DNA from: Phycisphaerae bacterium
GTDB lineage: Bacteria; Planctomycetota; Phycisphaerae; Phycisphaerales; UBA1924
Direction: 5' to 3'
Assembly: GCA_030429705.1 (NCBI GenBank)
Contig: JAUIES010000001.1
Coordinates: forward strand, 62,001 to 126,000
DNA: 64,000 nucleotides
Part shown: positions 27,341 through 35,484 of the stretch, in pieces
Layout of the letters: the number at the start of each line of letters is the position of its first letter
Numbering within the stretch: position 1 is the first letter of the stretch
Notes under the pieces: generated by a model
What the model was told of the DNA's origin: nothing
Databases searched by the model: none
Seen by the model: only the letters and a program-made list of their open reading frames with translations
Program-made: the position numbers and the translations under genes

Positions 27341-27703
27341 TCAGATCTGACCTTGGAGCATTTGCGCAGCTATCGCATCGAAGTCTTGATCGTCGTCTTC
27401 GATCGCGCCACCACTGTTGCCTGACCCAGCGGATCCTGATGACCCAAGAGCTTGCACCACTTGGCCGGTGCTCTTGATGCTCGTGATTCGAATGCCGAAG
27501 TTCTCACCGATCTTCACGGCGAGACCATTTCCGATCTGACGGTTGTTGACCATCACATCAAGCTCTTCTTCCGAATCCTTTGGCAACTCGAGAATTGCAC
27601 CTGGCGTCAGTTTGAGTACTTCTTGAAGTGAAATCGGCCGCTCTGCAAGGCGAACGATGAGCGGCACTTCGAGTGACATGATCGAGGACAATTCGGTTGG
27701 CAT
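27341..27703 (-). CDS. FliN/SpoA-domain flagellar switch-like protein (orphan)
   Basis: The SpoA (surface presentation of antigens) fold of FliN/YscQ is evident from residue 10 on: LEVPLIVRLAERPISLQEVLKLTPGAILEL, then VMVNNRQIGNGLAVKIGENFGIRITSI. FliN forms the C-ring of flagellar motors and its homologs that of type III secretion sorting platforms. From ATG 27703 (protein MPTELSSIM) it is about 120 residues, normal for FliN, with a Gly/Ser then acidic C-terminal tail. No other flagellar gene is nearby; it is the last gene after acpP-fabF on this strand. An upstream ATG at 27745 in the same frame gives a less family-like N-terminus. Confidence 0.75.
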   Translation of the reverse strand: MPTELSSIMSLEVPLIVRLAERPISLQEVLKLTPGAILELPKDSEEELDVMVNNRQIGNGLAVKIGENFGIRITSIKSTGQVVQALGSSGSAGSGNSGGAIEDDDQDFDAIAAQMLQGQI

Positions 27704-27829
27704 GTTCTCTTTATCTCGGCAAAAACAGGTCTGGAGGTCAGCCAACCTTCAAGGCTCGCTTCTTCACCCGTCGCAAGAATCATGCCATTGTCACTGTTTG
27801 CCACGCGAAGACCGCACGCACGAGCTGGA

Positions 27830-29137
27830 TCAGCCGTCGTATCGTCCAATAATTAGCGTGACATTGTGCCCGCCAAACCCGAAGGTATTGTTCATCGCAT
27901 AGCGGGTTGGGCGCTCACGAGCATCATCAGGGACCAAGTCAAGATCGAACCCGTCATCCGGGTTCTCAAGATTGGTGGTGGGCGCAACAATCGCATCGCG
28001 CACAGCATGCAGACAGCCGATCAATTCAACCGCGCCCGAAGCACCAAGGCAATGGCCGTGCATCGATTTGGTCGAACTCATCAGCAGCGTGCCACCCGCA
28101 CTCTTGCGAGCGTGATCGCCGAAAACATCAAAGACGGCTGCAACTTCTGCGCTGTCTCCGAGCGGTGTCGATGTGCCGTGGGCATTAATGTAGTCGATAT
28201 CCGGTGGATTCAAACCGGCATCTTCGAGGGCGACAACCATGGAGCGAGCGGCACCACGCCCCTGCGCATCAGGTGCGGTGATGTGACCGGCATCGCAACT
28301 ATTGCCACACCCGACGAGTTCGCCGTAGATGGTCGCTCCGCGTTCAAGTGCATGCTGCAGGCTTTCGAGAACGAACACCGCGCCGCCTTCCGACAGCACA
28401 AACCCATCACGATCTTTGTCAAACGGGCGTGACGCATGTTGCGGGTCATCGTTGCGCGTACTGAGCGCTTTCATCGTTGAAAACGCCGACATGCACAGCG
28501 GCGTGATCGCGGCTTCGGCTCCGCCGGCGAGCATCACATTGGCGTGCCCGCGACGGATGTACCACATGGCATCCGAAATTGCATGACCTGAACTTGCACA
28601 CGCGGTCGCGTGGGCTGAAGCCGGTCCCTGCAGATTAAACTGAATGGAGATATTGCCTGTGACCGCATTCACCATGAGCCGTGGAACGGTGAAGGGGCTG
28701 ACGCGTCCCGGCCCCTTTGTCGACAATGAAATCATGCCGTCTTCAATCGTGCGGATCCCGCCGATGCCGGATCCCATGACGACACCACAGCGAAGTGGAT
28801 CTTCGGAATTGAAATCGATCCCCGAATCGCGGACTGCTTCGTGAGCTGCGCCGAGCCCGATGATCGTGCACCGATCGAGTCGCCGCGCCTCGCGTTCTTC
28901 GAGATATGAAGAATAGTCGAGATCCCTGATCTGACCGGCGATTCGGACAGCCCAGTTGCCTTCATACCCGTCAAACCCTCCGCCTTCAATAGCGGAGATC
29001 CCGTTCTCACCGGCGCGCATCGCCGCCCATGTCGCGGGCGCGGTTTGCCCGAGATTGGTCATCGCACCCATACCGGTAACAACCACTCTGTGGTACGGCG
29101 TAGGCGCGGGCGATGATGCAAAAAGCGATGGTGCCAT
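27830..29137 (-). CDS. fabF: 3-oxoacyl-ACP synthase II
   Basis: FabF condenses malonyl-ACP with acyl-ACP in fatty-acid elongation. The catalytic triad is present: Cys180 (ATACASSGHAI), His320 (NAHGTSTPLGD) and His362 (KSMHGHCLGASGAVE), with Lys357. The C-terminal NNTFGFGGHN loop is intact. At 435 residues it is slightly longer than the usual 410-415 because of a Ser/Ala/Pro-rich first 15 residues; the true start may be at VVVTGMG nearby, but no better codon is seen. It follows acpP by about 60 bases on the same strand, the classic acpP-fabF arrangement. Confidence 0.92.
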   Translation of the reverse strand: MAPSLFASSPAPTPYHRVVVTGMGAMTNLGQTAPATWAAMRAGENGISAIEGGGFDGYEGNWAVRIAGQIRDLDYSSYLEEREARRLDRCTIIGLGAAHEAVRDSGIDFNSEDPLRCGVVMGSGIGGIRTIEDGMISLSTKGPGRVSPFTVPRLMVNAVTGNISIQFNLQGPASAHATACASSGHAISDAMWYIRRGHANVMLAGGAEAAITPLCMSAFSTMKALSTRNDDPQHASRPFDKDRDGFVLSEGGAVFVLESLQHALERGATIYGELVGCGNSCDAGHITAPDAQGRGAARSMVVALEDAGLNPPDIDYINAHGTSTPLGDSAEVAAVFDVFGDHARKSAGGTLLMSSTKSMHGHCLGASGAVELIGCLHAVRDAIVAPTTNLENPDDGFDLDLVPDDARERPTRYAMNNTFGFGGHNVTLIIGRYDG

Positions 29138-29198
29138 GAACTCAAACTCGGAACCGGAGTGGGCTTGTCACAACGGACAATCCCTGAATCCAGGTTCT

Positions 29199-29447
29199 CT
29201 ATTCGACGCCGTGCGCCTGCTTGATGAAGTCAATCGCTTGTCCGACGGTGCGGATCTGCTCGGCTTTGTCGTCCGGGATCGAGGTTTCAAACTCGTCTTC
29301 GAACTCCATCACGAGTTCAACCGTGTCGAGGCTGTCGGCGTTGAGGTCTTCGACGAAACTTGTTTCGCGCGAAATACCGGCCTTCTCTGCGCCCAACTGG
29401 TTGGCGACAATGTCGATCACCTTTGATTCGATTTCTTGCTCGGTCAC
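29199..29447 (-). CDS. acpP: Acyl carrier protein
   Basis: This 82-residue acidic helical protein carries growing acyl chains on a phosphopantetheine arm attached to Ser39 in the [18 protein letters not shown] helix II motif. The start is GTG 29447 ([10 protein letters not shown]), with GGAG 11 bases upstream; frames extending further upstream are not ACP-like. It lies upstream of fabF in the same direction and has its own likely sigma-70 promoter at 29533-29561. Confidence 0.93.
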   Translation of the reverse strand: MTEQEIESKVIDIVANQLGAEKAGISRETSFVEDLNADSLDTVELVMEFEDEFETSIPDDKAEQIRTVGQAIDFIKQAHGVE

Positions 29448-29790
29448 TCTATTAGTCTCCACAAGGTGAAGGTCGGCCTTGAACCACGCCGGTTCAGACC
29501 CGAGGCTGCCAATCATATTCCCGACGGCGGCGATTCTAGCCCACCCTACTCCCGTGGCCAACCCGCCGCACCATCCAACACGCTTTCGTGGATAACCGAC
29601 GCGGGTCCGCGCAACCGGTCCGGTTATGCCGTTCGTGCGGTTTCCAGCCTCACCAGATACCACTTCAACACTCCATGCATGCCCCAGATTGCCCGATGAT
29701 TGCTCGGTCGGCAGCGAGATCGAAGGATCGATGACCCACCTCGCTGTATTTCGTTTGGGTTTCGTAAAGAGAGACACGGAGGTTTGGACT
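29448..29790. other. 343-base divergent region between acpP and the YtpQ-like gene
   Basis: It contains the acpP promoter and leader, a cruciform-capable ATAACCG / CGGTTAT pair (29592-29598 with 29621-29627) with an inner GCGG-GT-CCGC stem, and GGAGG (29778-29782) eight bases before ATG 29791. No additional gene is seen. Confidence 0.5.
29533..29561 (-). promoter_or_regulatory. Likely sigma-70 promoter of acpP
   Basis: On the complement TTGGCC (29561-29556) and TAGAAT (29538-29533) are separated by 17 bases, matching TTGACA/TATAAT at 4 and 5 of 6 positions. The predicted leader is about 80 bases. Confidence 0.5.
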
Positions 29791-30591
29791 ATGGCTTTTA
29801 TGCCCGAGGAACCCGAGGCCTTTGCCGAACAGGTCGCCATCCTCCTGAAGAGAATGCAGCCCGAGTATGACATTGATCTTGTCGGGCCTCGTGAGTTGCT
29901 GGTCAACGGGCGGCGTTTGGACCTCGAGAATCTCTTGCGCATGGTGGCCCACGAGCCGAACCGAGGCTCGGAGATTGTCGAACATTTCCTTGACCAACTG
30001 TTCGCAACGGATGCCATCGCCATGGCCGACATGTCTATCGAAATTGCACGCCCGCGCATCATGCCGCGGATTCAGCCTGAGTCGATCTTCGAGCATCTCA
30101 GCCGCGAACTCGTCGCTCATGTGCCGTATGTCAATGGCACGGTGATTGTGTTCGTCATCGACATGCCGCAGATGACGGTCAGTATCACCACCGAACAGGC
30201 TGTCAAGTGGGATTTGTCCATGGACGACCTGGAGGACATCGCTCGCGAAAACCTGACGGCTTATGCGCCCGATTTCGATCTACAAATCGTTGAAAGCCGC
30301 GAGGGCGGGAAAGCGGTCATCATCGCAGAACAAGATGGATACGACGCGGCCCGCCTTCTCTACGGCTCGCTTTATGAACGGATCGCGCCACTCCTCGGCG
30401 GCGACTTCTATGTCGCGACGCCTTCACGCGACATGTTCCTTGCGCTTTCGCTTGATCCGGCTGAATTCCGCGATCGACTGGCAGCACGCGTGCAGGAAGA
30501 CTACAAACGATTGCCCTACCCGATCTGCCCTGAACTCTTTTATGTCACTATGGATGGTGTCGCTGGCACGCAAGGGAAACTCGCAGCCTAA
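29791..30591 (+). CDS. DUF1444 / YtpQ-family protein
   Basis: GGAGG eight bases upstream sets the start at ATG 29791, giving 266 residues without signal peptide or membrane helix. The pattern matches the YtpQ/DUF1444 family: an N-terminal helix, a [22 protein letters not shown] strand-helix unit, then [42 protein letters not shown] and a C-terminal block [17 protein letters not shown]. The biochemical role of this family is unknown; it is cytoplasmic and often stands alone, as here. No operon partner is visible. Confidence 0.7.
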   Translation: MAFMPEEPEAFAEQVAILLKRMQPEYDIDLVGPRELLVNGRRLDLENLLRMVAHEPNRGSEIVEHFLDQLFATDAIAMADMSIEIARPRIMPRIQPESIFEHLSRELVAHVPYVNGTVIVFVIDMPQMTVSITTEQAVKWDLSMDDLEDIARENLTAYAPDFDLQIVESREGGKAVIIAEQDGYDAARLLYGSLYERIAPLLGGDFYVATPSRDMFLALSLDPAEFRDRLAARVQEDYKRLPYPICPELFYVTMDGVAGTQGKLAA

Positions 30592-30754
30592 GGAATCAAG
30601 AATCTGGTTTTTTCAAATCGGAACCATGATCGAGTGGAGAGCGCGTCCGAACAGACTCTTGGGATGCAGGCAGGATTGCTGTCTCGAATGAGCTTGAGTT
30701 GGCTCGATTGATCGGCCGCACACTGCCAGCGCTCTTTGTTGACCAGTCCTACAC

Positions 30755-31420
30755 TTGTTCGCTTTGATTCTGCTCATCGACAACTACGACAGTTTCACCT
30801 GGAATCTCGTGCAAAGACTGGGCGAGATCAATCCTGCGCTTGAGCCAGGGCGCGATCTTGTGGTCGTACGCGCCGACAAAATTGATGCCGAGGAAGCGGC
30901 TGGTCTTGATGCGGGCCGTGGCCCGACGCATGTGATCATTTCGCCCGGTCCGTGTACCCCAAACGAAGCTGGCAACTCCCCTGCCATTATCGATCATTTC
31001 GCAGGACGAGTTCCTGTACTCGGCGTGTGCCTGGGTCACCAGTGCATTGCCGACATGCATGGCATGACCGTCGATCGTCACGCCGTTCTCATGCATGGGA
31101 AGACGAGCGAGATCAACCACGACGGGCGCGGCATTTTTGAGGGTATTTCGAATCCGATGACCGCCACGCGGTATCACTCGCTGGTTGTCCAGGCCGACAC
31201 CATTCCCCCGCTTCCCGCGATCGACGAAGACGGCTGGGAGGTCTCGGCGTGGTTTGACGAGGTCCAGCCCGATGGCTCAATGGATCGTGTCATCATGGGA
31301 CTTCGGCGCGTGTGGGCGGATCCTTCCAAGAAGCCGCTCGAAGGCGTTCAGTTTCATCCGGAGAGTTTCCTCACCGTCGAGGGCCCGAAGTTGCTCGCCA
31401 ACTTCCTGTCGATGTCATGA
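30755..31420 (+). CDS. Class I glutamine amidotransferase, TrpG/PabA type
   Basis: The 221-residue subunit supplies ammonia from glutamine to a chorismate-using synthase. Signature segments: LLIDNYDSFTWNLVQ, SPGPCTPNEAG, the nucleophile Cys92 in GVCLGHQCIA, and QFHPESF (His201, Glu203). The start is TTG 30755 or TTG 30764 (the latter beginning MILLIDNYDSFT); no Shine-Dalgarno sequence is clear. A loop near 160-195 is longer than usual. Whether it serves anthranilate or aminodeoxychorismate synthesis cannot be told, because no TrpE/PabB is in the window. Its stop overlaps the oxidase-like gene by 4 bases. Confidence 0.8.
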   Translation: MFALILLIDNYDSFTWNLVQRLGEINPALEPGRDLVVVRADKIDAEEAAGLDAGRGPTHVIISPGPCTPNEAGNSPAIIDHFAGRVPVLGVCLGHQCIADMHGMTVDRHAVLMHGKTSEINHDGRGIFEGISNPMTATRYHSLVVQADTIPPLPAIDEDGWEVSAWFDEVQPDGSMDRVIMGLRRVWADPSKKPLEGVQFHPESFLTVEGPKLLANFLSMS

Positions 31421-32433
31421 CCGATCAGATCTATCCATCACCTGACCTCGGTGACGACCAGATTGTTCGCATGGTGTCGGGTTTGCGGCCTTGCCGACGA
31501 GGCGGACTCCGGATCGAGTCTGAGCGATTTGGTCAGAAGACAGTGATTCACAATTACGGACAGGGCGGCTGCGGTGTCACGATTGGGTTTGGTTGCGCCG
31601 CACTTGTGCTTGATCTTGTTCGCCATGAGGCTGAGGCGAAAGAGCCCATCGGCATACTTGGGGGGGGTGTAACGGGGCTCACTGTTGCAACCGAACTGCT
31701 GAACGCTGGCTTTCCTGTTCGCGTGTATGCCAGCCGATGGACAGACCAGACCACTTCAAATGTTGCTGGCGCTCTCTGGCTGCCGACCGGAATTGAACCT
31801 GGCGATTCGCCTGAGCAGCGTGCACAGCTCGATTGGATCCTGCAAACTTCGAGAACGCGGTTCGCAACGATCGACCGTGCACGCTTTGGTGTCGAAGAAC
31901 TCCCGGTTTTTGAGCCGGCCTGTGCACCGTTTTGCCCTGAGTATTTTCGCCCGGGGACAATCGACGACCCCACGCCACTTGACCGCCTTCCACTCAGTGG
32001 CCCCGTTCGATCGGGCAGGTGTTTCAAGACGGATTTCATTCACACCCCACGATTCCTCGACGAACTTCTCAAAGACATCAACGCGACAGGTGGCGACACC
32101 GTCACCACCGAGTTTTCAACGCTCGAAGCGATACGCAACCTGCCAGAGCGTGTGTTGATCAACTGCCTCGCACTCGGCTCGCGGTCCTTGTTTGGTGATG
32201 ATCGCGTGTACCCCGCCTATGGCATGCTCGTCCACATGAAACCCCAGCGACTCGGGTATATCTGCCATGATGGCTATAAGTATCTATTCCCACGGGAAGA
32301 TGCATTAATCCTCGGCGGGTGTTTTGTTCCTGACCGATGGGATACCGAACCCGATGACTCAATCGGTCGCGAAATTATCGACCATCACCGACGGTTCTTT
32401 TCTGAGGCTGAACCGCAATTCGGCTGTGCGTAG
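31417..32433 (+). CDS. D-amino-acid-oxidase-like flavoprotein, circularly permuted
   Basis: ATG 31417 overlaps the amidotransferase stop (ATGA), giving 338 residues. The sequence has all the landmarks of D-amino-acid oxidases but in a changed order. The segment normally at the C-terminus, GLRPCRRGGLR (22-32) and IHNYGQGGCGVTIGFGCA (44-61), comes first. The FAD-binding ILGGGVTGL (80-88) follows, then VAGALWLP, LINCLALGSRSLFG and an end at SEAEPQFGCA. It probably oxidises a D-amino acid or related amine with FAD. Translational coupling to a glutamine amidotransferase suggests a shared amino-acid context, but no pathway can be named. Confidence 0.75.
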   Translation: MTDQIYPSPDLGDDQIVRMVSGLRPCRRGGLRIESERFGQKTVIHNYGQGGCGVTIGFGCAALVLDLVRHEAEAKEPIGILGGGVTGLTVATELLNAGFPVRVYASRWTDQTTSNVAGALWLPTGIEPGDSPEQRAQLDWILQTSRTRFATIDRARFGVEELPVFEPACAPFCPEYFRPGTIDDPTPLDRLPLSGPVRSGRCFKTDFIHTPRFLDELLKDINATGGDTVTTEFSTLEAIRNLPERVLINCLALGSRSLFGDDRVYPAYGMLVHMKPQRLGYICHDGYKYLFPREDALILGGCFVPDRWDTEPDDSIGREIIDHHRRFFSEAEPQFGCA

Positions 32434-32480
32434 CCGGGCCGATGCATCCAATCCGAAAAGCACAACGAACTCAGGTGACG

Positions 32481-33011
32481 ATGACCGACAGACTGCTGCC
32501 TGATATTGTGATTCAACCTGATGGTGAGCGGCGCACTTGGCGTGTGACCGCTCGGTGTGTTCTCGATGCACCGCTCGAACAGGTGTTTCCTTTTTTTGCG
32601 GATGCTGGAAACCTCGAAAAACTGACACCGCCCTGGGTCGGTTTTGAAGTTCTCTCGAAGGGCCCGCTCGACATGCGTCAAGGGCTGATCATTGACTACC
32701 GCATTCGCATTCACGGCATTCCAATTCGATGGCGTACGGAGATCGCGACCTGGGATCCACCACAGCGTTTCTCAGATGTGCAACTGCGTGGTCCATACGC
32801 GCTCTGGGACCACACACATAGTTTTCGTGCGATCGATGCCAGTACAACAGAAATGACGGACACGATTCGATACCGACCCAAGGGTTGGATCCTTGCGCCG
32901 CTCATCAATCGAATGTTTGTCGAAAACGATATCCGCCGGATCTTCACTTATCGAAATGAACAAATGAACCGCATGTTCGGTTCTGCGGCTTTGGTCTCAG
33001 ACCAATCGTGA
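32481..33011 (+). CDS. SRPBCC (START-like) ligand-binding protein
   Basis: The protein fits the helix-grip fold of the SRPBCC superfamily: VLDAPLEQVFPFFADAGNLEKLTPPWVGFEV at the start, a chain of beta strands (IDYRIRIHGIPIRWRTEI, RFSDVQLRGPYALWDHTHSF) and a long C-terminal helix (NRMFVENDIRRIFTYRNEQM). Relatives are annotated as polyketide-cyclase-like or cell-division-inhibitor-like. ATG 32481 with AGGTG five bases upstream is preferred; ATG 32442 adds 13 residues. It lies 47 bases after the oxidase-like gene and may belong to that operon. The stop abuts that of the next, convergent gene. The ligand is unknown. Confidence 0.7.
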   Translation: MTDRLLPDIVIQPDGERRTWRVTARCVLDAPLEQVFPFFADAGNLEKLTPPWVGFEVLSKGPLDMRQGLIIDYRIRIHGIPIRWRTEIATWDPPQRFSDVQLRGPYALWDHTHSFRAIDASTTEMTDTIRYRPKGWILAPLINRMFVENDIRRIFTYRNEQMNRMFGSAALVSDQS

Positions 33012-34076
33012 TTACGGACAACCGGCAGAGAATGACGCGAGATACAGCAATACATCAAAGAAGTCAAACTGCGTATCGCTGTTCATGTCAGCTGTTGGAT
33101 CGAGCGCCGAAAAGTCATTCAGGAAATCACTCACATCGAAGAAATCGAGAATCCCATCGCCATTCCGATCGGCTTCACAGTCTTGCTCAACACCATCAGC
33201 GTGGATTGACACATCGAGAATCGTGTCAATGAACAGTGAGTCGGCGGTCATCGTGAGCAGCACGCCGGCTGTTTCAGAACCGAGCGTGGGCAGTTCAAGT
33301 GGCACGGCAGGCAGCTCGATCGGGCCGATGGGAATCTCCTGTGAGTCCTCCAGCGGACCAAGCGAAACACTGAGTTCAATTGATTCTTCACCAATGAAAA
33401 AGACCTGCCCGTCGAAAGGCAACACGGCTGGAATCGGCCCTATCGGTGTGACCGTCGGCTCGCCCCCCATGAGCGTCACTTCGACTTCGAGGTATAACTC
33501 GATCGGCACGAGTGCGGAGACATCAAAAACACCGGGAATCTCATGGGCCGAGACCACTGCGATCGCGGTGTCAGCTTGCGACATCATTGCTGTCCGCAGC
33601 GTGCCTAGTTGACCCAACGGAATCGGCAACTCGATCCCACCCGGATAGATCATCGCAGGCGCAACCGTATGAAATGTGTCATAGACCAGACTGGCGGTGA
33701 GATCCGCTGATAATGGCGAACCATTCAGCAGATCGAGCGTGAGCCCCGCAATTGAACCGGACATCGAATCGACTGAGAGCGTGACTTGCAGCCCCCCCGC
33801 AGGCTGCGTCGTGTCACCCGCATTGATCAGGAGGTCTGCCGATGCGCCGATCGCATTGTTGCCCGATCCGCCAAAGAAGCCGGGTTGCGTAAGCGTGCCT
33901 TCCGGATTGCTCTTGGCATCGTAATCGCCAATCAATGTACCGGTGGTATCGAGGACAGCGTCCGTCTGAATCGTCGCGGAACTTGCAGCGTTGAGTGTGA
34001 AGTCAATGGTCTGAGCCTGCGCGACACCCACGCAGGCCATGACCAAGAATCCGGCTGTCATTCTGATTGCATTCAT
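33012..34076 (-). CDS. Secreted protein with dockerin-like C-terminal tail
   Basis: AGGAG seven bases before ATG 34076 sets the start, giving a 354-residue protein with a signal peptide (TAGFLVMACVGVAQA). The middle is beta-rich with many Gly, Ser, Thr and Asp and a Pro/Ile-rich segment of alternating short strands (IPIGPIELPAVPLELPTLG), and is not recognised. The C-terminus has two EF-hand-like units, DRNGDGILDFFDV and NSDTQFDFFDV, and ends SAGCP, the same tail as the deiminase at 17936. Such tails resemble type I dockerin duplications and probably bind calcium and a surface partner. The stop abuts that of the SRPBCC gene. Confidence 0.75.
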   Translation of the reverse strand: MNAIRMTAGFLVMACVGVAQAQTIDFTLNAASSATIQTDAVLDTTGTLIGDYDAKSNPEGTLTQPGFFGGSGNNAIGASADLLINAGDTTQPAGGLQVTLSVDSMSGSIAGLTLDLLNGSPLSADLTASLVYDTFHTVAPAMIYPGGIELPIPLGQLGTLRTAMMSQADTAIAVVSAHEIPGVFDVSALVPIELYLEVEVTLMGGEPTVTPIGPIPAVLPFDGQVFFIGEESIELSVSLGPLEDSQEIPIGPIELPAVPLELPTLGSETAGVLLTMTADSLFIDTILDVSIHADGVEQDCEADRNGDGILDFFDVSDFLNDFSALDPTADMNSDTQFDFFDVLLYLASFSAGCP

Positions 34077-34170
34077 CTCACGATCTCCTTCGATGTGTTC
34101 AACATACCTCACCGGTCGACCGACACCAACGGATTGTCACATCCACACGGTTATGGGAGCACGATGCATG

Positions 34171-34740
34171 TTAATTCGCACCGCCATCCGCAGACTCATC
34201 CACTGGCACAACGCCCGCCACAGCCCGACCTCGAATCGACCGCTTGTAGAGCGTCTTCGCGGTAGGCGTCATGTGAGTGCCCGGGGGATCCATAAACGCA
34301 AGAACCGGCATCGCCACAACATTGCCCAAGGCGTACAACGGTTGAAGCAACGCCTCGTGAACAAGCGGTCCGGCAGATCCGCCGTCTTCGAGCGCGGTCT
34401 CTGCTGTTGGATAAAGAGACTTCTGCCTCGCGGTTTGACGCGGTGGTGGTGCGTCCCATCGCCAGGTCGAGCCATGAATCGTGCCGTCAACGGGAACAAC
34501 AAAATCAACCGGCTGCCAGTTTGACCGTGTCATTGTTGTGGTCGCGACCAATGCTGATTCGAGTTCGCGAACATGCACATCAGAAAGCGGGACGAGCGTC
34601 AATTGGCCGCCGATTGTCATTCGGTGCGCGAGGTCCTGGTCATACCCACACCCGACGCACCAGCACACCAACACTGCCAGAGGAACGGCGCAAGCTCGTC
34701 GGACAATTCGATCGAAGTTATTCAAGGTTAGCGGTTTCAT
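34171..34740 (-). CDS. Putative lipoprotein
   Basis: From ATG 34740 (MKPLTLNNF) the protein has a basic N-region, a hydrophobic segment AVPLAVLVCWCV and a lipobox ending VGC, so it is probably lipid-anchored. The 189-residue sequence contains a short beta-rich region, WQPVDFVVPVDGTIHGSTWRWD, and a C-terminal YALGNVVAMPVLAFMDPPG stretch. No known domain is recognised. The start lies inside the end of recX (about 20-base overlap), so the two are probably coupled. An ATG at 34743 is an equal alternative. Confidence 0.6.
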   Translation of the reverse strand: MKPLTLNNFDRIVRRACAVPLAVLVCWCVGCGYDQDLAHRMTIGGQLTLVPLSDVHVRELESALVATTTMTRSNWQPVDFVVPVDGTIHGSTWRWDAPPPRQTARQKSLYPTAETALEDGGSAGPLVHEALLQPLYALGNVVAMPVLAFMDPPGTHMTPTAKTLYKRSIRGRAVAGVVPVDESADGGAN

Positions 34741-35389
34741 CATCTTCAATGGTACCCATGACAGCCTCGATGGCGTCACGAGCAATGTGCTCGTCGAACC
34801 CGCGCGATGCGAGCAGGCGTGCAAGCCGGGCCGCTGTCTTCACGCGAGGCTCACGATTGGGCATCTTGGATAACTTGGATTCAACCAGTCGGCGAGCATC
34901 TTCTTCCGGGTCTGGACCCACTTCATGGAGAACCTCTTTGACAATGTCATGGGCAACGCCCGCCATGGCGAGTTTTCGTTCGAGGAGGTACCGCCGCCCC
35001 GGCCCCGTCTGCAGACCCGTCGCGACAACACCATGTGCAAATGCTCGATCGTCCACAAGACCCGCGTGCTGCAATTCGTCCAGAGCCGATTCAACCAAAT
35101 TCGGATCGATATCGGCATGCATGAGGCGGTCTCGGAGTTGCTGGCGCGAACGGGCGGTTTTGGTGAGCAGTCTCAGCGCTCGTTGTTTCAAATCATCGAT
35201 GATTGCTGCACGCTTGCAAGCCTGCTCAAGAGAAGCTGTCCAAGGCGTGCCAATACGAATTGCCAGTTCAACGATGCGAGCCTCGGTCAGCATGGGTCCG
35301 GGACCAGTGTTGATCCGAATGCGAACCCAGCCGGGTCGTTTTGCCACGGGTTCGAGCATCGTGATTTGAGCGGGGAATAGGCAGGACAT
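34718..35389 (-). CDS. recX: Regulatory protein RecX
   Basis: RecX modulates RecA filaments during recombination and the SOS response. The three-helix repeats are visible: ALRLLTKTARSRQQLRDRLM, VESALDELQHAGLVDDRAFAHGVV and GRRYLLERKLAMAGVAHDIV. At 223 residues it carries an N-terminal beta region (GWVRIRINTGPGPMLTEARI) as in longer RecX proteins. Starts at 35389 and 35359 are both possible, neither with a good ribosome site. recA is not adjacent, which is unusual but common in this phylum as far as I know. It is followed by the overlapping lipoprotein gene. Confidence 0.8.
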   Translation of the reverse strand: MSCLFPAQITMLEPVAKRPGWVRIRINTGPGPMLTEARIVELAIRIGTPWTASLEQACKRAAIIDDLKQRALRLLTKTARSRQQLRDRLMHADIDPNLVESALDELQHAGLVDDRAFAHGVVATGLQTGPGRRYLLERKLAMAGVAHDIVKEVLHEVGPDPEEDARRLVESKLSKMPNREPRVKTAARLARLLASRGFDEHIARDAIEAVMGTIEDDETANLE

Positions 35390-35484
35390 CGAGCACAGGG
35401 TACCACGGTAGGTGGGCTCTGCGCACAGTCGTGACTACCATTTTGACCCGATTCGAGTCAAGCAACACCCAAGAGGAGTCAGCG

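Noticed and set aside
27607-27849. 80-codon minus-strand frame between fabF and the fliN-like gene
   Set aside because: It overlaps the fliN-like gene in another frame; the FliN frame has clear family sequence.
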